From: Ctenosaura bakeri
Taxonomy: Eukaryota > Chordata > Lepidosauria > Squamata > Iguanidae
Length of the DNA: 64,000 nt
Reading direction: 5' to 3'
Assembly: GCA_948474755.1 (NCBI GenBank)
Contig: CAOLHI010002516.1
Span: 1-64,000 of the forward strand
In this document: one piece after another, positions 10,558-21,143 of the stretch
Numbering within the stretch: the first letter of the stretch is position 1
Layout of the letters: each line of letters starts with the position of its first letter
Notes under the pieces: model-generated
The model's database searches: none
The model's input: only the letters and a program-made list of their open reading frames with translations
Told to the model about the DNA's origin: nothing
Translations under genes and position numbers: made by a program

Positions 10558-12023
10558 ATCGCTTTTCGTACTCTTCTTGAGAAGGGACTCCTATAATAAG
10601 CATCTGTATTTCAAGATATATCACTACACCATTGCCACTGTTGCTTTGCATGCAGACATAAGCACACTAACTATATGACAGTTCTACATGGTAACCATCA
10701 ACATTCTGATTGAGTTAAATGAGACATAGGATCTGTTGATGGAGAGCAAAGTTCTGCCAGAGCACTTTGGCAGAATACTGTACAGGAAGGATAGAGGTGC
10801 AGTGACAGTATATAGGAGCTCTCCTAGCACACCTAATGCCAACCAGTAGCTGTGTGAATCAATTGTGCAAGGAGATACTGAATGCATTCTTATGCAGACT
10901 TGGGGGAGAAAGGTAGATCCAGTAGTTATTGTGGTACTGTAATGGTCCTATAGAAATCCAGTCATAGTAATTATCTAGTGATTAAGTTAACTGTAAGTAA
11001 ACTGGTATTTAGTAGACTTGGTTTCTCCTTTAAAAGCACAAAATAATTCCTTAACACTGGAAGAAAGACAGAAGTTTCATGCTGTCCCAATTTGGCATGT
11101 TCAGGTCCAGCAACTTAAATGTAAAGGAAGCTTTTAGAGCAGACACAGACAGTTTTCAGATGTGCAGGATCTGCATTGTATCCTGGGAGTCCAAAGGGTG
11201 ACACAGCCTTGGTGCCCTGGAAAAATTTTTTGGTTAAGAAGGATCTATCACTCAGCAGTCACTTCCAGTTTTGATGAAAGATCTCTATGAACCTAAAACA
11301 CAACAGTGAAGGGAATTGGATCAATGCACTCACTCCTTTGATTGTATCACCAGTTGCTTTAGAAACATTTTTTTTAAAAAAAAATTATGCAGCATAAGGG
11401 CCCCTTGACAGGGACAACAGATATGGTCATCCCGGCAGGAGCACATATGTGCAGCACACTTAGAGGCCAATCAGTAGCTGAGTGAATCATTTGTGTAAGG
11501 AGGTGCTGAATACTTCTTATGCAAAGTTGAAAAAAGAATCAGTAGGTGAGTGTGCTAGTGTACAACAAGAGCCCAGGAGATGACACACACCCACAAACCA
11601 TACTTTGCTAAATTAGGATGTTAGAATCTCTTATGTGTAGTAACTCAGATGTAAATTTGAGTATGTACATCACCCCCAGTGTAAATAATGGGCTCCAGTT
11701 CCTGAGACACCATTTTGAAGCTGATGGACCTTAAGGCTGTAGCAAACAACAACAAAGTTAATCCCACAAGATTGAAGTCTATCCTGCTCTATAGTGGACC
11801 ATTCACAAGATTTTTTCTTCTTCTGGAGATCCACATCTATACTGGTTATTAATACACTTAATACAATGCATAACTTAGGGCCAGGATATTTGAAAGTCCA
11901 CCACCTTCAATATAAGCCTGCTCACCATCTGTGATCTTCAGCAGAAGTCCTGTTTTTTGTCCCACCACCTGTAGGAGGTAGACTGATGCTCACACAAGAT
12001 TAGGTTGTCTTTTTAGCAGCATC
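10558..12023. other. Non-coding stretch with a diverged direct repeat
   Basis: Segments 10815-10901 and 11438-11530 align over about 90 bases: GGAGC...GCACAC..., CCAA.CAGTAGCTG.GTGAATCA, TTGTG.AAGGAG, CTTATGCA. They are about 620 bp apart in the same orientation. No coding or named family recognised. Confidence 0.5.
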
Positions 12024-12026
12024 TTA

Positions 12027-12205
12027 GGCCATTTCCGCACTAGCCTGTTATAGCACAATGATTCCACTTTCAACATCCTCTGGAATCCTGGGCTTTGCAG
12101 TTTCAGGAGGGGCCACCTGGCCCCTCCCGAAACTGCAAACCCCAGGATTCCAGAGGATGTGAAAGTAGAATCATCGTGCTATAACAGGCTAGTGCGGAAA
12201 TGGCC
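12027..12205. mobile_element. Palindromic inverted-repeat element, family F1 copy a
   Basis: A 179-bp near-perfect palindrome: it starts GGCCATTTCCGCACTAG and ends CTAGTGCGGAAATGGCC. By hand alignment the two 88-base arms differ by four substitutions and one gap. TTA flanks both ends (12024-12026, 12206-12208). The arms contain TTTCAACATCCTCTGGAATC, the signature of family F1, found again at 29857, 37845, 40609, 49171 and 55314. No coding capacity. High arm identity suggests a recent insertion or arm-to-arm conversion. Confidence 0.88.
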
Positions 12206-12208
12206 TTA

Positions 12209-12930
12209 ATTATGGAGCTTCCTTCCAATAAATGTAAGGGTGGGTAGTCCTTGCTGAGCTTCCTGCAGGCAATCCAAAACATGAAACAACTTCCCACCTA
12301 ACCAGGGAATAGTAGCATGGGTAAGATGGCAGGACAGTTGATCAGAGAAGCAACTATGGAATAATGGGTTCAACTGCCTTTCTCAGTTTACACAATGCCA
12401 GTTGAAATCAAGCAAGCACTTCCTAGTCTAGTCATTTACACAGAAATCCTGTACATACTTACCTGATAATAAGTACCACTGGTCTTACTTCTATGTAAAT
12501 ATGAGAGGATTGCATTCTTAAAGAACTATCAATGCACAACATACAAATTAAAGTGTATGCATGTCTGCTGTAGATTTGGTTTCATGCTTCTAGGAACTTG
12601 TTTCAGATTTTTTTATGACATCAATTGTTGTACTACATTATGTGGCAGCAAGCACTAAATAAGGGGGTGGGCTTTTGAAACTGAGTATTAAGAGCAATGA
12701 TACTTTTAAAATCCTGTCTCCAAGGAAAAAAGCTACCAACTGTAGATACTTAAAGTGATTCATAGAAGGGTGGAATTTTTTTTCCTCCCACTCTTTCAAT
12801 GCATGTTTGTGTACAAAATTATAATTCCAAATCACATTAATGACCTCATGTACAGAAATGAAAGCAATGCTGGGTAAATTAATATGAGATAAAATGGATA
12901 GAACTTAATTTAGAATCACTCCATCTAAAC
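12209..12930. other. Non-coding stretch, nothing recognised
   Basis: AT-rich DNA without gene or repeat signature. Confidence 0.45.
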
Positions 12931-12933
12931 CAA

Positions 12934-13354
12934 GACCCTTTTCGCACCTTATCCTTTCGCGGTGCTGGGGTGTGGGGCTCATGCGAGAAGCCTTTGGAGG
13001 AAGGCTCTCGTGTCCCTGCTGCTTTGGCTCTGAAGCTGCTTCCCGATCACGTGAGAGCCCTGCCTCTTCCTTTTGCAGTGCAGCCTGGGACCTTCCAGGC
13101 TGCACTGAGAGAGGAAGCGCGACCGGCCCGGCTCCTGAGGCTCCGCACGCAAGGTAAGTGCACACAGGGCCCTGGAGCAATGCGTGACTGTGCAGCATTC
13201 TCAGCTTCGAGCCAAAAATTTAAAAAATGCGTGAGCGGTCCACATGAGGCCCTTGAGCATCGCACAAATGTGAGTGAGTCGTGTGGACTGCTCCTCACAT
13301 TTATGCGACACTCAAGGGGCCCTTTTGCATCAAGAATGCCATGCGAAAAGGGCC
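12934..13354 (+). mobile_element. Non-autonomous inverted-repeat DNA transposon, family A copy 2
   Basis: Starts GACCCTTTTCGCACC and ends GCGAAAAGGGCC, 421 bp, the same length as copy 1. CAA flanks both ends (12931-12933 and 13355-13357). The central hairpin reads GCAGCCTGG...CCAGGCTGC. Subterminal GATCGCAC-like boxes recur. The element is CpG-rich, so overlapping open frames on both strands are shadows of composition, not genes. Confidence 0.85.
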
Positions 13355-13357
13355 CAA

Positions 13358-13972
13358 CTCATCCTGGTGTCTTCTGGATGTTCTGGACTAAAAACCCCAT
13401 TATCCTGGCCATTTCCTATTGGAGCTGGTAAAAGTTGTAGATTAAAATATCTTCAGGACACTACTAGGGAAGGTAGTGAAATCAGCTCAGAACTTGGAAG
13501 CAAATATGTAAATCTTATTTATTCTATTCTTACAGATTCAAATGAAACAGTTTAAAAGTTTCCTCCCGAAAATCCTGTATGATAATATCATTTGAATAAA
13601 AGTACTGTATTTTATACAAAAAATGGTTTATGTAAAAAAAAGTGACAGCTTTGTCTGTAAACATTGTATTTTGTATGGCAGTTTTTCACAAACAGGTGGG
13701 ACTTTTTGGCACAAAAGTCCTGAAATGGGGAGAAAAAAAAAAGCAAAAATTTGCAAAACTTCTTGTAATGTGTCAAAACACCCATATGAGAAAATATGTG
13801 GATATTCTTTATTTTGGACATGACACACTAGAAATAATACGCTACTTGCAAATCATTTTCCCCCAGCAATGGAGACAAGATAGCATTATGTTATGATTTT
13901 AATGTAAGGAAGGATAAACCTCATCCTCTGTGGGGTGACAGCAATGAGCTTTGGCTCATTACTTATTATAGG
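13358..13972. other. Non-coding stretch with a low-complexity section
   Basis: From about 13590 to 13800 the sequence is rich in runs such as TTTTTCACAAAC and GGCACAAAAGTCC, loosely like the TTTCTGTGCA repeats described near 59 and 62 kb. The rest shows nothing recognisable. Confidence 0.35.
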
Positions 13973-13980
13973 GCTTACTA

Positions 13981-14322
13981 CAGGGTTGAGCAACTTCAAC
14001 AGGTCTGGGGGCCACTTTTGTGCCCCAGGAACTTCTGAGTTCTCCTTGGAGTACTGAAAAATAAAGTACAAAAACCAAAATGGCCAGAATTCCACTTCTG
14101 GTTCTCAAAAAATTAGCATTTTTTGTGTTAAACAGTATAGGGCAACCATGTAACCTATTTAAAAGATAATAGTTGCACCTGGAGACTTCCAGGACCAGAA
14201 GTTCACCCTCTTTTTTGGCCAAAAAAAAAAAAAAAAGTTTGGGGATTCAGTTGGTGTTGAGGGCCACAAAAATATCCTTGGAAGGCTATATGTGGTCTCA
14301 GGGCTGCATTTTGCCCACCCGT
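13981..14322. mobile_element. hAT-like non-autonomous transposon, copy 1
   Basis: Starts CAGGGTTGAGCAACTT and ends near TTGCCCACCCGT, imperfect inverted repeats of the type CAGGGGTGGGCAA. The presumed 8-bp target repeats GCTTACTA (13973-13980) and TCTTACAA (14323-14330) match at 6 of 8 bases; 8-bp duplications are typical of hAT elements. A related element lies at 41428-41823. No transposase is encoded. Confidence 0.65.
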
Positions 14323-14398
14323 TCTTACAAAATAGCGAAAATAGAAGAATATAACATAGCGCAAGTATTGGTTCATACTGTACTGTGGCCTCATGTTG

Positions 14399-14490
14399 CT
14401 CTTTTTGTCTACTTACTTATATCTTACCTTCCCCCCCGCCCTGCAACTGGGACTCAAGGTGGCTTACATATTTTTTAAAAAAATAGATAA
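14399..14490 (-). mobile_element. L2-type LINE 3' end, antisense fragment
   Basis: Read on the minus strand the segment ends with the L2-like phrase GTAAGCCACCTTGAGTCCC followed by an A/T-rich tail. Only the 3' terminus is present. Confidence 0.5.
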
Positions 14491-14515
14491 AAGTGCAAAA
14501 GTGAAAACATTCTAT

Positions 14516-14516
<1 letters not shown>

Positions 14517-14553
<37 letters not shown>

Positions 14554-14572
14554 ACATATATATATATATATA
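14517..14572. repeat. (TG)n(TA)n microsatellite
   Basis: A TG run followed directly by a TA run; likely length-variable. Confidence 0.95.
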
Positions 14573-15190
14573 ATGCAATTATCTATAGAGTTAAAACCCT
14601 TTAGGACAAATCCATTAAAATGGCAAAGATAAAAACTAATAGAATTAAAGTCCCATCCCAGATAACTGCCTTGGGTCAAGGGACTCTGATACCCCACTGG
14701 AACCTGACTGACCAGTTGCTTCCCCCCCACACACATATTTGCAAAGAATTTTAGGTTATTTTCTTCTTATAAACCAAAATGCAATACATACAGGCTAGAC
14801 ACAGCTTCTAGGCAATGCTGATAAGTGCTCCAGAAAGCCTCCCAGAAGTGCTAACAGGCTTGTAAACCAAATACATGGCACAGGTCATTCACGTGTCTTG
14901 CTTTCAGTGGAATTAATTAATTTGACTGGAAGCAAAGCATACAGACGACCTGTGCTTTTTGCTTACAGTCCTTTTAATTCTTCCAGGAAACTTCTAAGAA
15001 ATGTATTAGGTTGGTGAGAAAACACACGTCCCATACCACTGGCATTTTGGTTTAACAGTAGGAATGAGGCTAGTTTTTGTCACTGTTGCTGATTTGGCAT
15101 TGTGGTTGGGGAGACCTATAGGAGTCTCTGGCAACATATGTTTCTTTTAAAAATGGCCAGAAAAGAACATTAATACATTAATTTGAGTAG
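14573..15190. other. Non-coding stretch, nothing recognised
   Basis: No gene or named repeat identified. Confidence 0.45.
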
Positions 15191-15194
15191 TTAA

Positions 15195-15505
15195 TCATAT
15201 TAAATAAACAAATAGATTGGCCAGAGAGCAAATCAAGTCTGCACTTCTCACCAGAAGCCAAATCAAGGCTTTCATACTTTGGACATCTCATGAGAAACCA
15301 TGAATCATTGCAAAATACAATAATGCTCAGTAAAGCTGAAGGCAGTATTAAAAGGAAGATCACACTACAGGCGGGTAGATTCAATAAAGGAAGCCACAGC
15401 CTGAGTTTACAAGACCTGAACAAGGCTGTTAATAAGAGAATCTCTGGAGGTTTTTTATTCATGCAACACACAACAACAATAATCAACAACAGCAACAATT
15501 CAGAC
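15195..15505 (+). mobile_element. RTE-BovB LINE 3' end (RT C-terminus and tail)
   Basis: Conceptual translation of the plus strand gives FGHLMRNHESLQNTIMLSKA, then LSLQDLNKAVNKR, which follows the C-terminal region of BovB reverse transcriptase (FGHIMRR..SLEKT.MLGK.EG...; LS.L...V.DR..WR). The reading frame is interrupted and the element is 5'-truncated. It ends in an ACAACAATAAT-type tail, typical of BovB and its SINE partners. Inactive remnant. Confidence 0.78.
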
Positions 15506-15529
15506 TGCACAATTGTAGCATCATATAAA

Positions 15530-15950
15530 GTGCGGTGGCTAGAGAATGCTGGAATCTATAGTTTGGTGGGGTAGTTAGAATTCTCTTCTAGAAAGCACTA
15601 GTCCACTTTGCTGAAATATAATACAATTAGACCTCCATATCCACAGATTCTCTGTCCACAGAGTTGAACAATCATGGCTTGAAAATATTTTTTAAAAAGT
15701 CCAAAAAGCAAACTTTGATTTTGCCATTTTATATCAGGGATGTCATTTTACTACATAGGACTTGAGCATTCATGAATTTTGGTATCCACTGGGGATCCTG
15801 GAACCAGACCCTAGTGGATACTGAGAGCCTACTGTTTTAGAATTCTCTGGCAGAGAATTCTAAGTCCCTTAACAAATTACAAATTCCCAGAAACTGTAGA
15901 ATGGCACCCGAGCAGCTAAAGTAGTATCAGACTGCTAAAACTGTGCAACA
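15530..15950. mobile_element. hAT-like short element, family F2, split by a Tigger insertion
   Basis: Two halves, 15530-15623 and 15835-15950, carry the F2 signature (AATGCTGGAATCTATAGTTTGG on the left as a split motif; ACAAATTCCCAGAAACTGTAG-like block on the right). Between them lies a Tigger/MER2-like element (15624-15834). A complete F2 copy is at 16046-16273. Boundaries are approximate. Confidence 0.5.
15624..15834. mobile_element. Tigger/MER2-like non-autonomous pogo transposon
   Basis: Left end CAATTAGACCTCCATATCCA and right end GTGGATACTGAGAGCCTACTG are the diverged inverted repeats of MER2-type Tigger elements, which read CAGT.G.CCCTC.GTATCC. The internal phrases GACTTGAGCATTCATGAATT and TTGGTATCCACTGGGGATCC also fit that family. 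About 211 bp; the left flank ends in TA. No transposase. Confidence 0.72.
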
Positions 15951-16045
15951 GGTTTCTTCTTTTGCACTTCTGAATCTGCTGGTGTCCAGTACAATTCCAA
16001 GATATTTCTCACTACCATTTCCAATTCTCAGTCTATCCAGAAGAA

Positions 16046-16273
16046 TGGGAGCCTGTTTACACTACAGAATTAAAGCACTGTTACTCCATTTTAACTACCA
16101 TGGCAATATCCTGTGGAATTCTGGGTTTTGAGTTTGGTGAGGTGGTGGAGAGCTCTGGCTCAGAATTCAAAATGTCCTTCCCTAACTTGCCAACCCCAGG
16201 ACTCCATAGGACAGAACCATGTCAGCTAAAATGGAATATTAGTGCTATACTTCTGTAGTGTGAATGGGCCCCT
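16046..16273. mobile_element. hAT-like short element, family F2
   Basis: Left end TGGGAGCCTGTTTACACTAC and right end GTAGTGTGAATGGGCCCCTG are inverted repeats. Both arms then carry CATTTTAACTACCATGGC-like blocks, and the centre has GAATTCTGGGTTTTG. No coding. Target duplication not resolved. Confidence 0.65.
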
Positions 16274-17105
16274 GGTATTGGTTACTGGGGTGAATCTAAT
16301 GGAAGTAAAACCAAACACATTACCAACTCTCTATCTGACAATTGAACAGAACATTTGAGCAAGTCACAAGAAACAACATACTCATAAAAGAGTATCTAAT
16401 TATGGAAGAATACATTATTTCAGAATTGACCTACAGAAGACTACAAATAAACTGATCAATTTTGAAGAAGCAGGTTGTAGGCATAGACGTAAATGGAGTG
16501 GTAGAGAGAAATCTCTCTCTCTCTCTCTCTCTTTCCCCCCTCCAAAATTGGGTGTATGGTCAGAACCTCTTCAGATCACAAAATGGAGCTGCTTAGTTGC
16601 TATCCAGAGCAGCCCCCCAGCCAAGTTGGACTGCTATTTTACCTTTCTGTTTATTATTAATATTAGTGGCAGCAGGAGATTTTTTTTTTTAATCCTTGCA
16701 TGCAAAGAGCACCCCTCAGTGGTTCTTGGATAAGGAAGAATATGCATAGATTGACTGCATGCTATTATTTGAGAACACTGTCCCTCTGATTGCATGTATT
16801 GTGTTATTTCGGCTACATTCTTTCCCGTCTGTTTCTCTTGCTGGCCAGTGAATGTAGTGGGAGGTGACCCAAGAATTCCAAAAGCCCCTGTCCATTCTTA
16901 TGGGACAGCTATAAAAGAAGGAGAGAGAAAAAAATACATGTGGGAGAACAAATTTTAAAAACAGCCAAATAAATTTGCAGTGCATTTTGATGATCAGGCA
17001 TCATTATATAAGAGTATTTCATTTGAAAAAATGGATTCTGCTATCAAGAAAGCAGGGGGCACACATGCCAAAGCAATCTTCTTTGGGCAATAAATAAAAT
17101 GTTGA
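16274..17105. other. Non-coding stretch with a (CT) run
   Basis: Contains a (CT) run at about 16507-16536. Otherwise no gene or repeat recognised. Confidence 0.45.
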
Positions 17106-17106
17106 C

Positions 17107-17225
17107 TTCCTTCCCTTCCCTTCCTTTCCCTTCTTTCTCTCTCTCTTTCTTTCTTTCTCTCTCTCTTTCTCTCTTTCATAGTCTTTTTCTCCCCTTATGA
17201 AAATTCTCGAGATTCAAAATAACCC

Positions 17226-17277
<52 letters not shown>

Positions 17278-17280
17278 CTT
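17107..17280. repeat. Pyrimidine microsatellites: (CCTT)n, (CT)n and (CTTT)n
   Basis: A CCTTTCC/TTTC tract (about 17107-17178) and a pure (CTTT) run (about 17228-17278), separated by about 50 bases. The charged Lys/Arg/Glu frame on the minus strand is produced by this tract. Confidence 0.92.
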
Positions 17281-17299
17281 ATTTAAAAAAACCCTTATT

Positions 17300-18335
17300 A
17301 GAGCTATACAATGGTCAAAAGAAAAAGACCATGGGAAGCATGATCTTTGCAAGCAACGCTGAAAAAAACAGGAACCATATTACAGCATCATCATATAATC
17401 AGCCTGTTTCATAACTCAGACGGAGACCCATTAGAAAAAGGTTCATCAAAGTGATTTTCTGATAGCTTGCAGGTGATCGGGATTTTTTTTAAAGCCCATT
17501 GCTTGAAGACTTCAAGTATTTATCATATACATGTTTGCCTGAATCGCGATAAGCATGAGGTTTGGGAGTCATGGACACTAAGATAGGATGTCACCTGAGA
17601 CATCATTCTGATTCGGATTCCAGAGAGAAAGGAGGTGCCTTATGCAGGCCAGAGGAGAGAATAGGAGGGGAGGGAGGGAGGGATGGCAGGAATGGGCAGC
17701 CCTTGTTTCCAGCTCTAATATCCCAGTGCAATTATTTTGTGGACATCCACTCCTTGCCTGCACAGGAGATAGGGCTATAAGTGTATGTTATTTTTTAATT
17801 ACAAGGGGGTAGAAAAATCCTGATGATGGGCTGGAAGGTGCCATTGCATTGTTATTTTTTTTCTCTCCCTTCGTTTGCTGATTATGTGAGCTGGGCTCCT
17901 TTGCTAGCCGATGATAAGCAGAATTTCCATGTTCTCTGCATAATTAATCCATCTCTGCCTCTCTTCATGCCAACTCGCCCGTTATCGCCGGCACATGCCT
18001 GAATTGCAAAAGAATCCGCTCTTCAATTGGAACTTATTGATATTCTAAGAAAAAAAAAGAGGGTGGGGGGGAATGAAAATCCTTAAGTTTAAGCTGCAGA
18101 TTTTTAAATGGATTAATTTTGTTGCAATCGCAGCCATCTAAGGAGGGAAGGCAGGCAGAGCAAATTGAAAGCATCTCCATGTTAGCAGAATTGGGTCCAG
18201 ACCACTGAAATGTACTGGCAGAGCTCTCTTTTAAAGTCAGAAAAATTACCATTAATTTACATCACATGAAATACTTTTTATGCTAGAAATATTCAAGAGA
18301 CGTTCTTTAAATGCCTGCTAATGCTTGATAACATT
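17300..18335. other. Candidate conserved non-coding / regulatory DNA
   Basis: No repeat signature over about 1 kb. The section around 17880-18035 contains ATGATAAGCAG, CATAATTAATCC (homeodomain-type), and CpG-bearing GCCCGTTATCGCCGGCAC, which is unusual in otherwise CpG-poor DNA; GATTAATTTTGTTGC follows near 18110. Retained CpGs plus homeodomain and GATA-like motifs, with no open frame, resemble deeply conserved enhancers near developmental genes. This is inference from composition; no alignment was possible. Confidence 0.35.
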
Positions 18336-20534
18336 TCTAACTTTCAACATTTTGCTAGACTTTGATATGACACGATAGGAATGCCTGCCAGTGAGGAATA
18401 TTATATGTACCAGTAATCTCTTTTTATCACATATTTAGATGATATCACCCTCTTCTTAAACATCCTGAAGTAGGCATTAAACAATGTAATCAGTGTCATG
18501 GACCCCTGCTTAGTAGATGCATGGGTGTCAGAGTTAGTTGGGTATATCAAGACTTTGTAAAGTTTTTTTTTAAGTATTATTATTGTTATTTTGGATGTGG
18601 GGTGGGGTGTAATAAACTTCAAAAAAGGAAAATTGCACTGTTGCAGGCTTGTTTGCTGGAGTTTGCTGCTACTGTGGACAAATTCTCGAACTATCAAAAA
18701 TGCTGTGTTTTACCACCCTTATAACTTTTATTGCCCGCTATACTGCAGGTTTTTATGGAACCAATTGACATCATGAAATATTTAAGCTATGTTTCACAGA
18801 ATGATGAGGTCATACGTGGGTAGTCAGAGCTAATGGAGAAGTGGATGACATGCCAGTGTTTCATACACATTCAAAATGTTACCAAATATTCTGCTGGCTT
18901 TATACTCCTTTAATACAAGCACTGCATTCATTTTCTTGATCCCAGGAAGCAGCCGTAGCCTTCAGTAAGATAGAGACGTGTTTTTTAAAGCCGCAGCTAA
19001 GCTTCCATGTATCTAGCATTCCATGTTCCCATGCAATATATATACAACTGTGGAAAGTAATATTGATATTCACAGTTAAGAGAGGAAGGGAAAAGCTCCT
19101 ATGTTTGACATACACTACAGATGGGAACTTCACCACTTTAAATTATCATTATTAAGCTGGTATTTTTGGTTTGATACACACTTTGAAACAGTGAAAGTCA
19201 CTGGTAGGTACATAGGAAATACAGAGTGGGTTCCTTCTTTTCCAGACTGTTAGAAAAAGTGATGCTTGGGAGATATTTGCTGTCATTGTGTAACATCAAT
19301 TGTGATGAAGAAAAGACCACCCCAGCATCTTATTAAGGTAAAGATATATGAGGAGCTAATGCAACTAAAATATCTGTATTCTACTTTGTCATTACAGGAA
19401 CTAGGCTGAGTCAAGCACTAATATTGCCACTCATACAAAAAAAATTCAAACAGCAAAAGGAAATCAGGACTACATAATTTTTTTCTAATTGAAAGATGTT
19501 GTTAAATGTGCCAGGACTGGACTTAATATTTCTGAATGTATATACATTGATCTGCAGTTTGGCTGAAATAATATTCACTTAAATATATTTTGCTCTGTAG
19601 AGAATGTACTTCTTTTTCTAAAGATATATAGGAATATTTGAAAGCAGTTAAATGAATGAAACTATCATCATGAAAATAAGCTTTGGCAAATGTGTTTAAA
19701 CCATGAAACTATGTAAGCTGTATTTAAAGACATATCTGTATCTGACACATACTATTTAAATTAAAAGCCATTTTTAAAGAACAGGACCTGGGATTTGAGT
19801 TGTCAAAGGATATAATGGTTTTCAGATGAGTATTTAGCTGGATCTTGCTCTAAATCTTTATTTTTAGAAAACTGGGATCACTCTGTGCATGGGGAGAGGG
19901 TTATTTCAGAATGTGTTAATTCAAGTCAGAGTCATGCTCTCTGACCCACGATCCCCGCTGAAACAAATAGGCTAACTATACATTAACTGACTGCATAACA
20001 TCATCAAAATACATTGGTAAAATGTAAGGTCTGCACTATGGTGCTAGTAAATTACTTCTAGCTTCATCTTCTATTAAGAGTTCTGGTTGAACTTCTTTGG
20101 CTTCACTGGGAATACAATCAGTCTTAATAAAAGGAATTTTGAATGGCACTATACTACCTGCACATTCCAGCATTCAAAATTCACAACACATTGTATTTAT
20201 CAATTCTTGACAAATAAATACATCTGGATGATTGTGGTAAAAGAGAAATGTTTCCATTTTTTTATGTTACTACTTTAAACTATGTACACAAATGTACTGA
20301 TAATATATCACATACCAAACTACTCTTGATAACGTCTCATCTACTCAATATTGACAAAAATAAATAAATACAAACATACATACATACATACATAAGTAAA
20401 TATATTTTAAAACCTTCTGCTGAAATATAGGAAATGAACCAAAATATACTTTTGCAATTCTTGATGACAATGATGGTTGTGTTGGTGATGGTAGAGGTAA
20501 TGATTATAGGCATCTATACAACCCTTTCAGATAG
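18336..20534. other. Non-coding AT-rich stretch
   Basis: No gene or named repeat recognised. Contains a short AAATA/(TACA) simple tract near 20358-20395. Confidence 0.45.
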
Positions 20535-20539
20535 TTGTT

Positions 20540-20700
20540 GAAGCTTTTCACACACATCATTTCTGCACTCCCTAAAATAACCATGTAACATAGGTCATGA
20601 TTATTATCCCCATATTGTTGATGAGTAAGAAGACTATATCTTGCCTAAGGCTACTTTGTGCAGTAGGTCCAAGGCTACTTAGTGTGTTCATGCAACCAGA
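20540..20700 (+). repeat. MIR/L2-related SINE fragment
   Basis: The run GGTCATGATTATTATCCCCAT, split by a mismatch, then GATGAGTAAGAAGACT and CTTGCCTAAGGC follows the core and 3' part of MIR/L2-type repeats (TATTATCCCCATTTTACAGATGAG...CTTGCCCAAGG). Diverged and partial. Confidence 0.6.
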
Positions 20701-20736
20701 GACTTCCTTACTATATCCCACTTGCTGTGCAAGTTA

Positions 20737-21143
20737 GGCCTTTCTGCACCCCATCCCCAACCCACAATGGCCACGAGATCACGAGGATGGTTCTGCATGT
20801 TGTTGTTGAGATCCTGTTGTGATTCCATGGCCACCCATCGCAATCCTGGATTACATCATTGATGGGTTTCTCCAGTCAATGACACACAATTGTGCAGTCC
20901 TCCTGTCTCCCTCCCACACTTACTTACCTGTCATGCAGAATGGCAAGAAATGCAATGACTGCGCTTCCTCCCCCAGAGCAGCCTGAGAAACTACCAGGCT
21001 GCACTGTGGAAGGGATGGGAGGAGCAATCACGCTTCCTTCCATCCGACAGGCAGCTAGTGTGGAGGGAAACGCTTCTCCCGGGAGAGGCTTTCCCTGGCT
21101 CCCCACACAATGGCTTTGAGACCAGGTAAAGTGTGGAAAGGGC
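20737..21143 (+). mobile_element. Diverged family A element
   Basis: Starts GGCCTTTCTGCACC and ends GTGTGGAAAGGGC, with the same central hairpin (GCAGCCTGAG...CCAGGCTGC) as the 421-bp copies. The interior is otherwise different, so it is a subfamily. Flanking target repeats are not clean. Confidence 0.6.

Noticed and set aside
12970..13431. A 153-codon plus-strand open frame.
   Set aside because: Most of it lies in the family A element at 12934-13354 and runs past its end; equivalent frames occur in other copies because of CpG-rich composition.
16994..17179. A highly charged Lys/Arg/Glu frame on the minus strand.
   Set aside because: It is the translation of a pyrimidine microsatellite.
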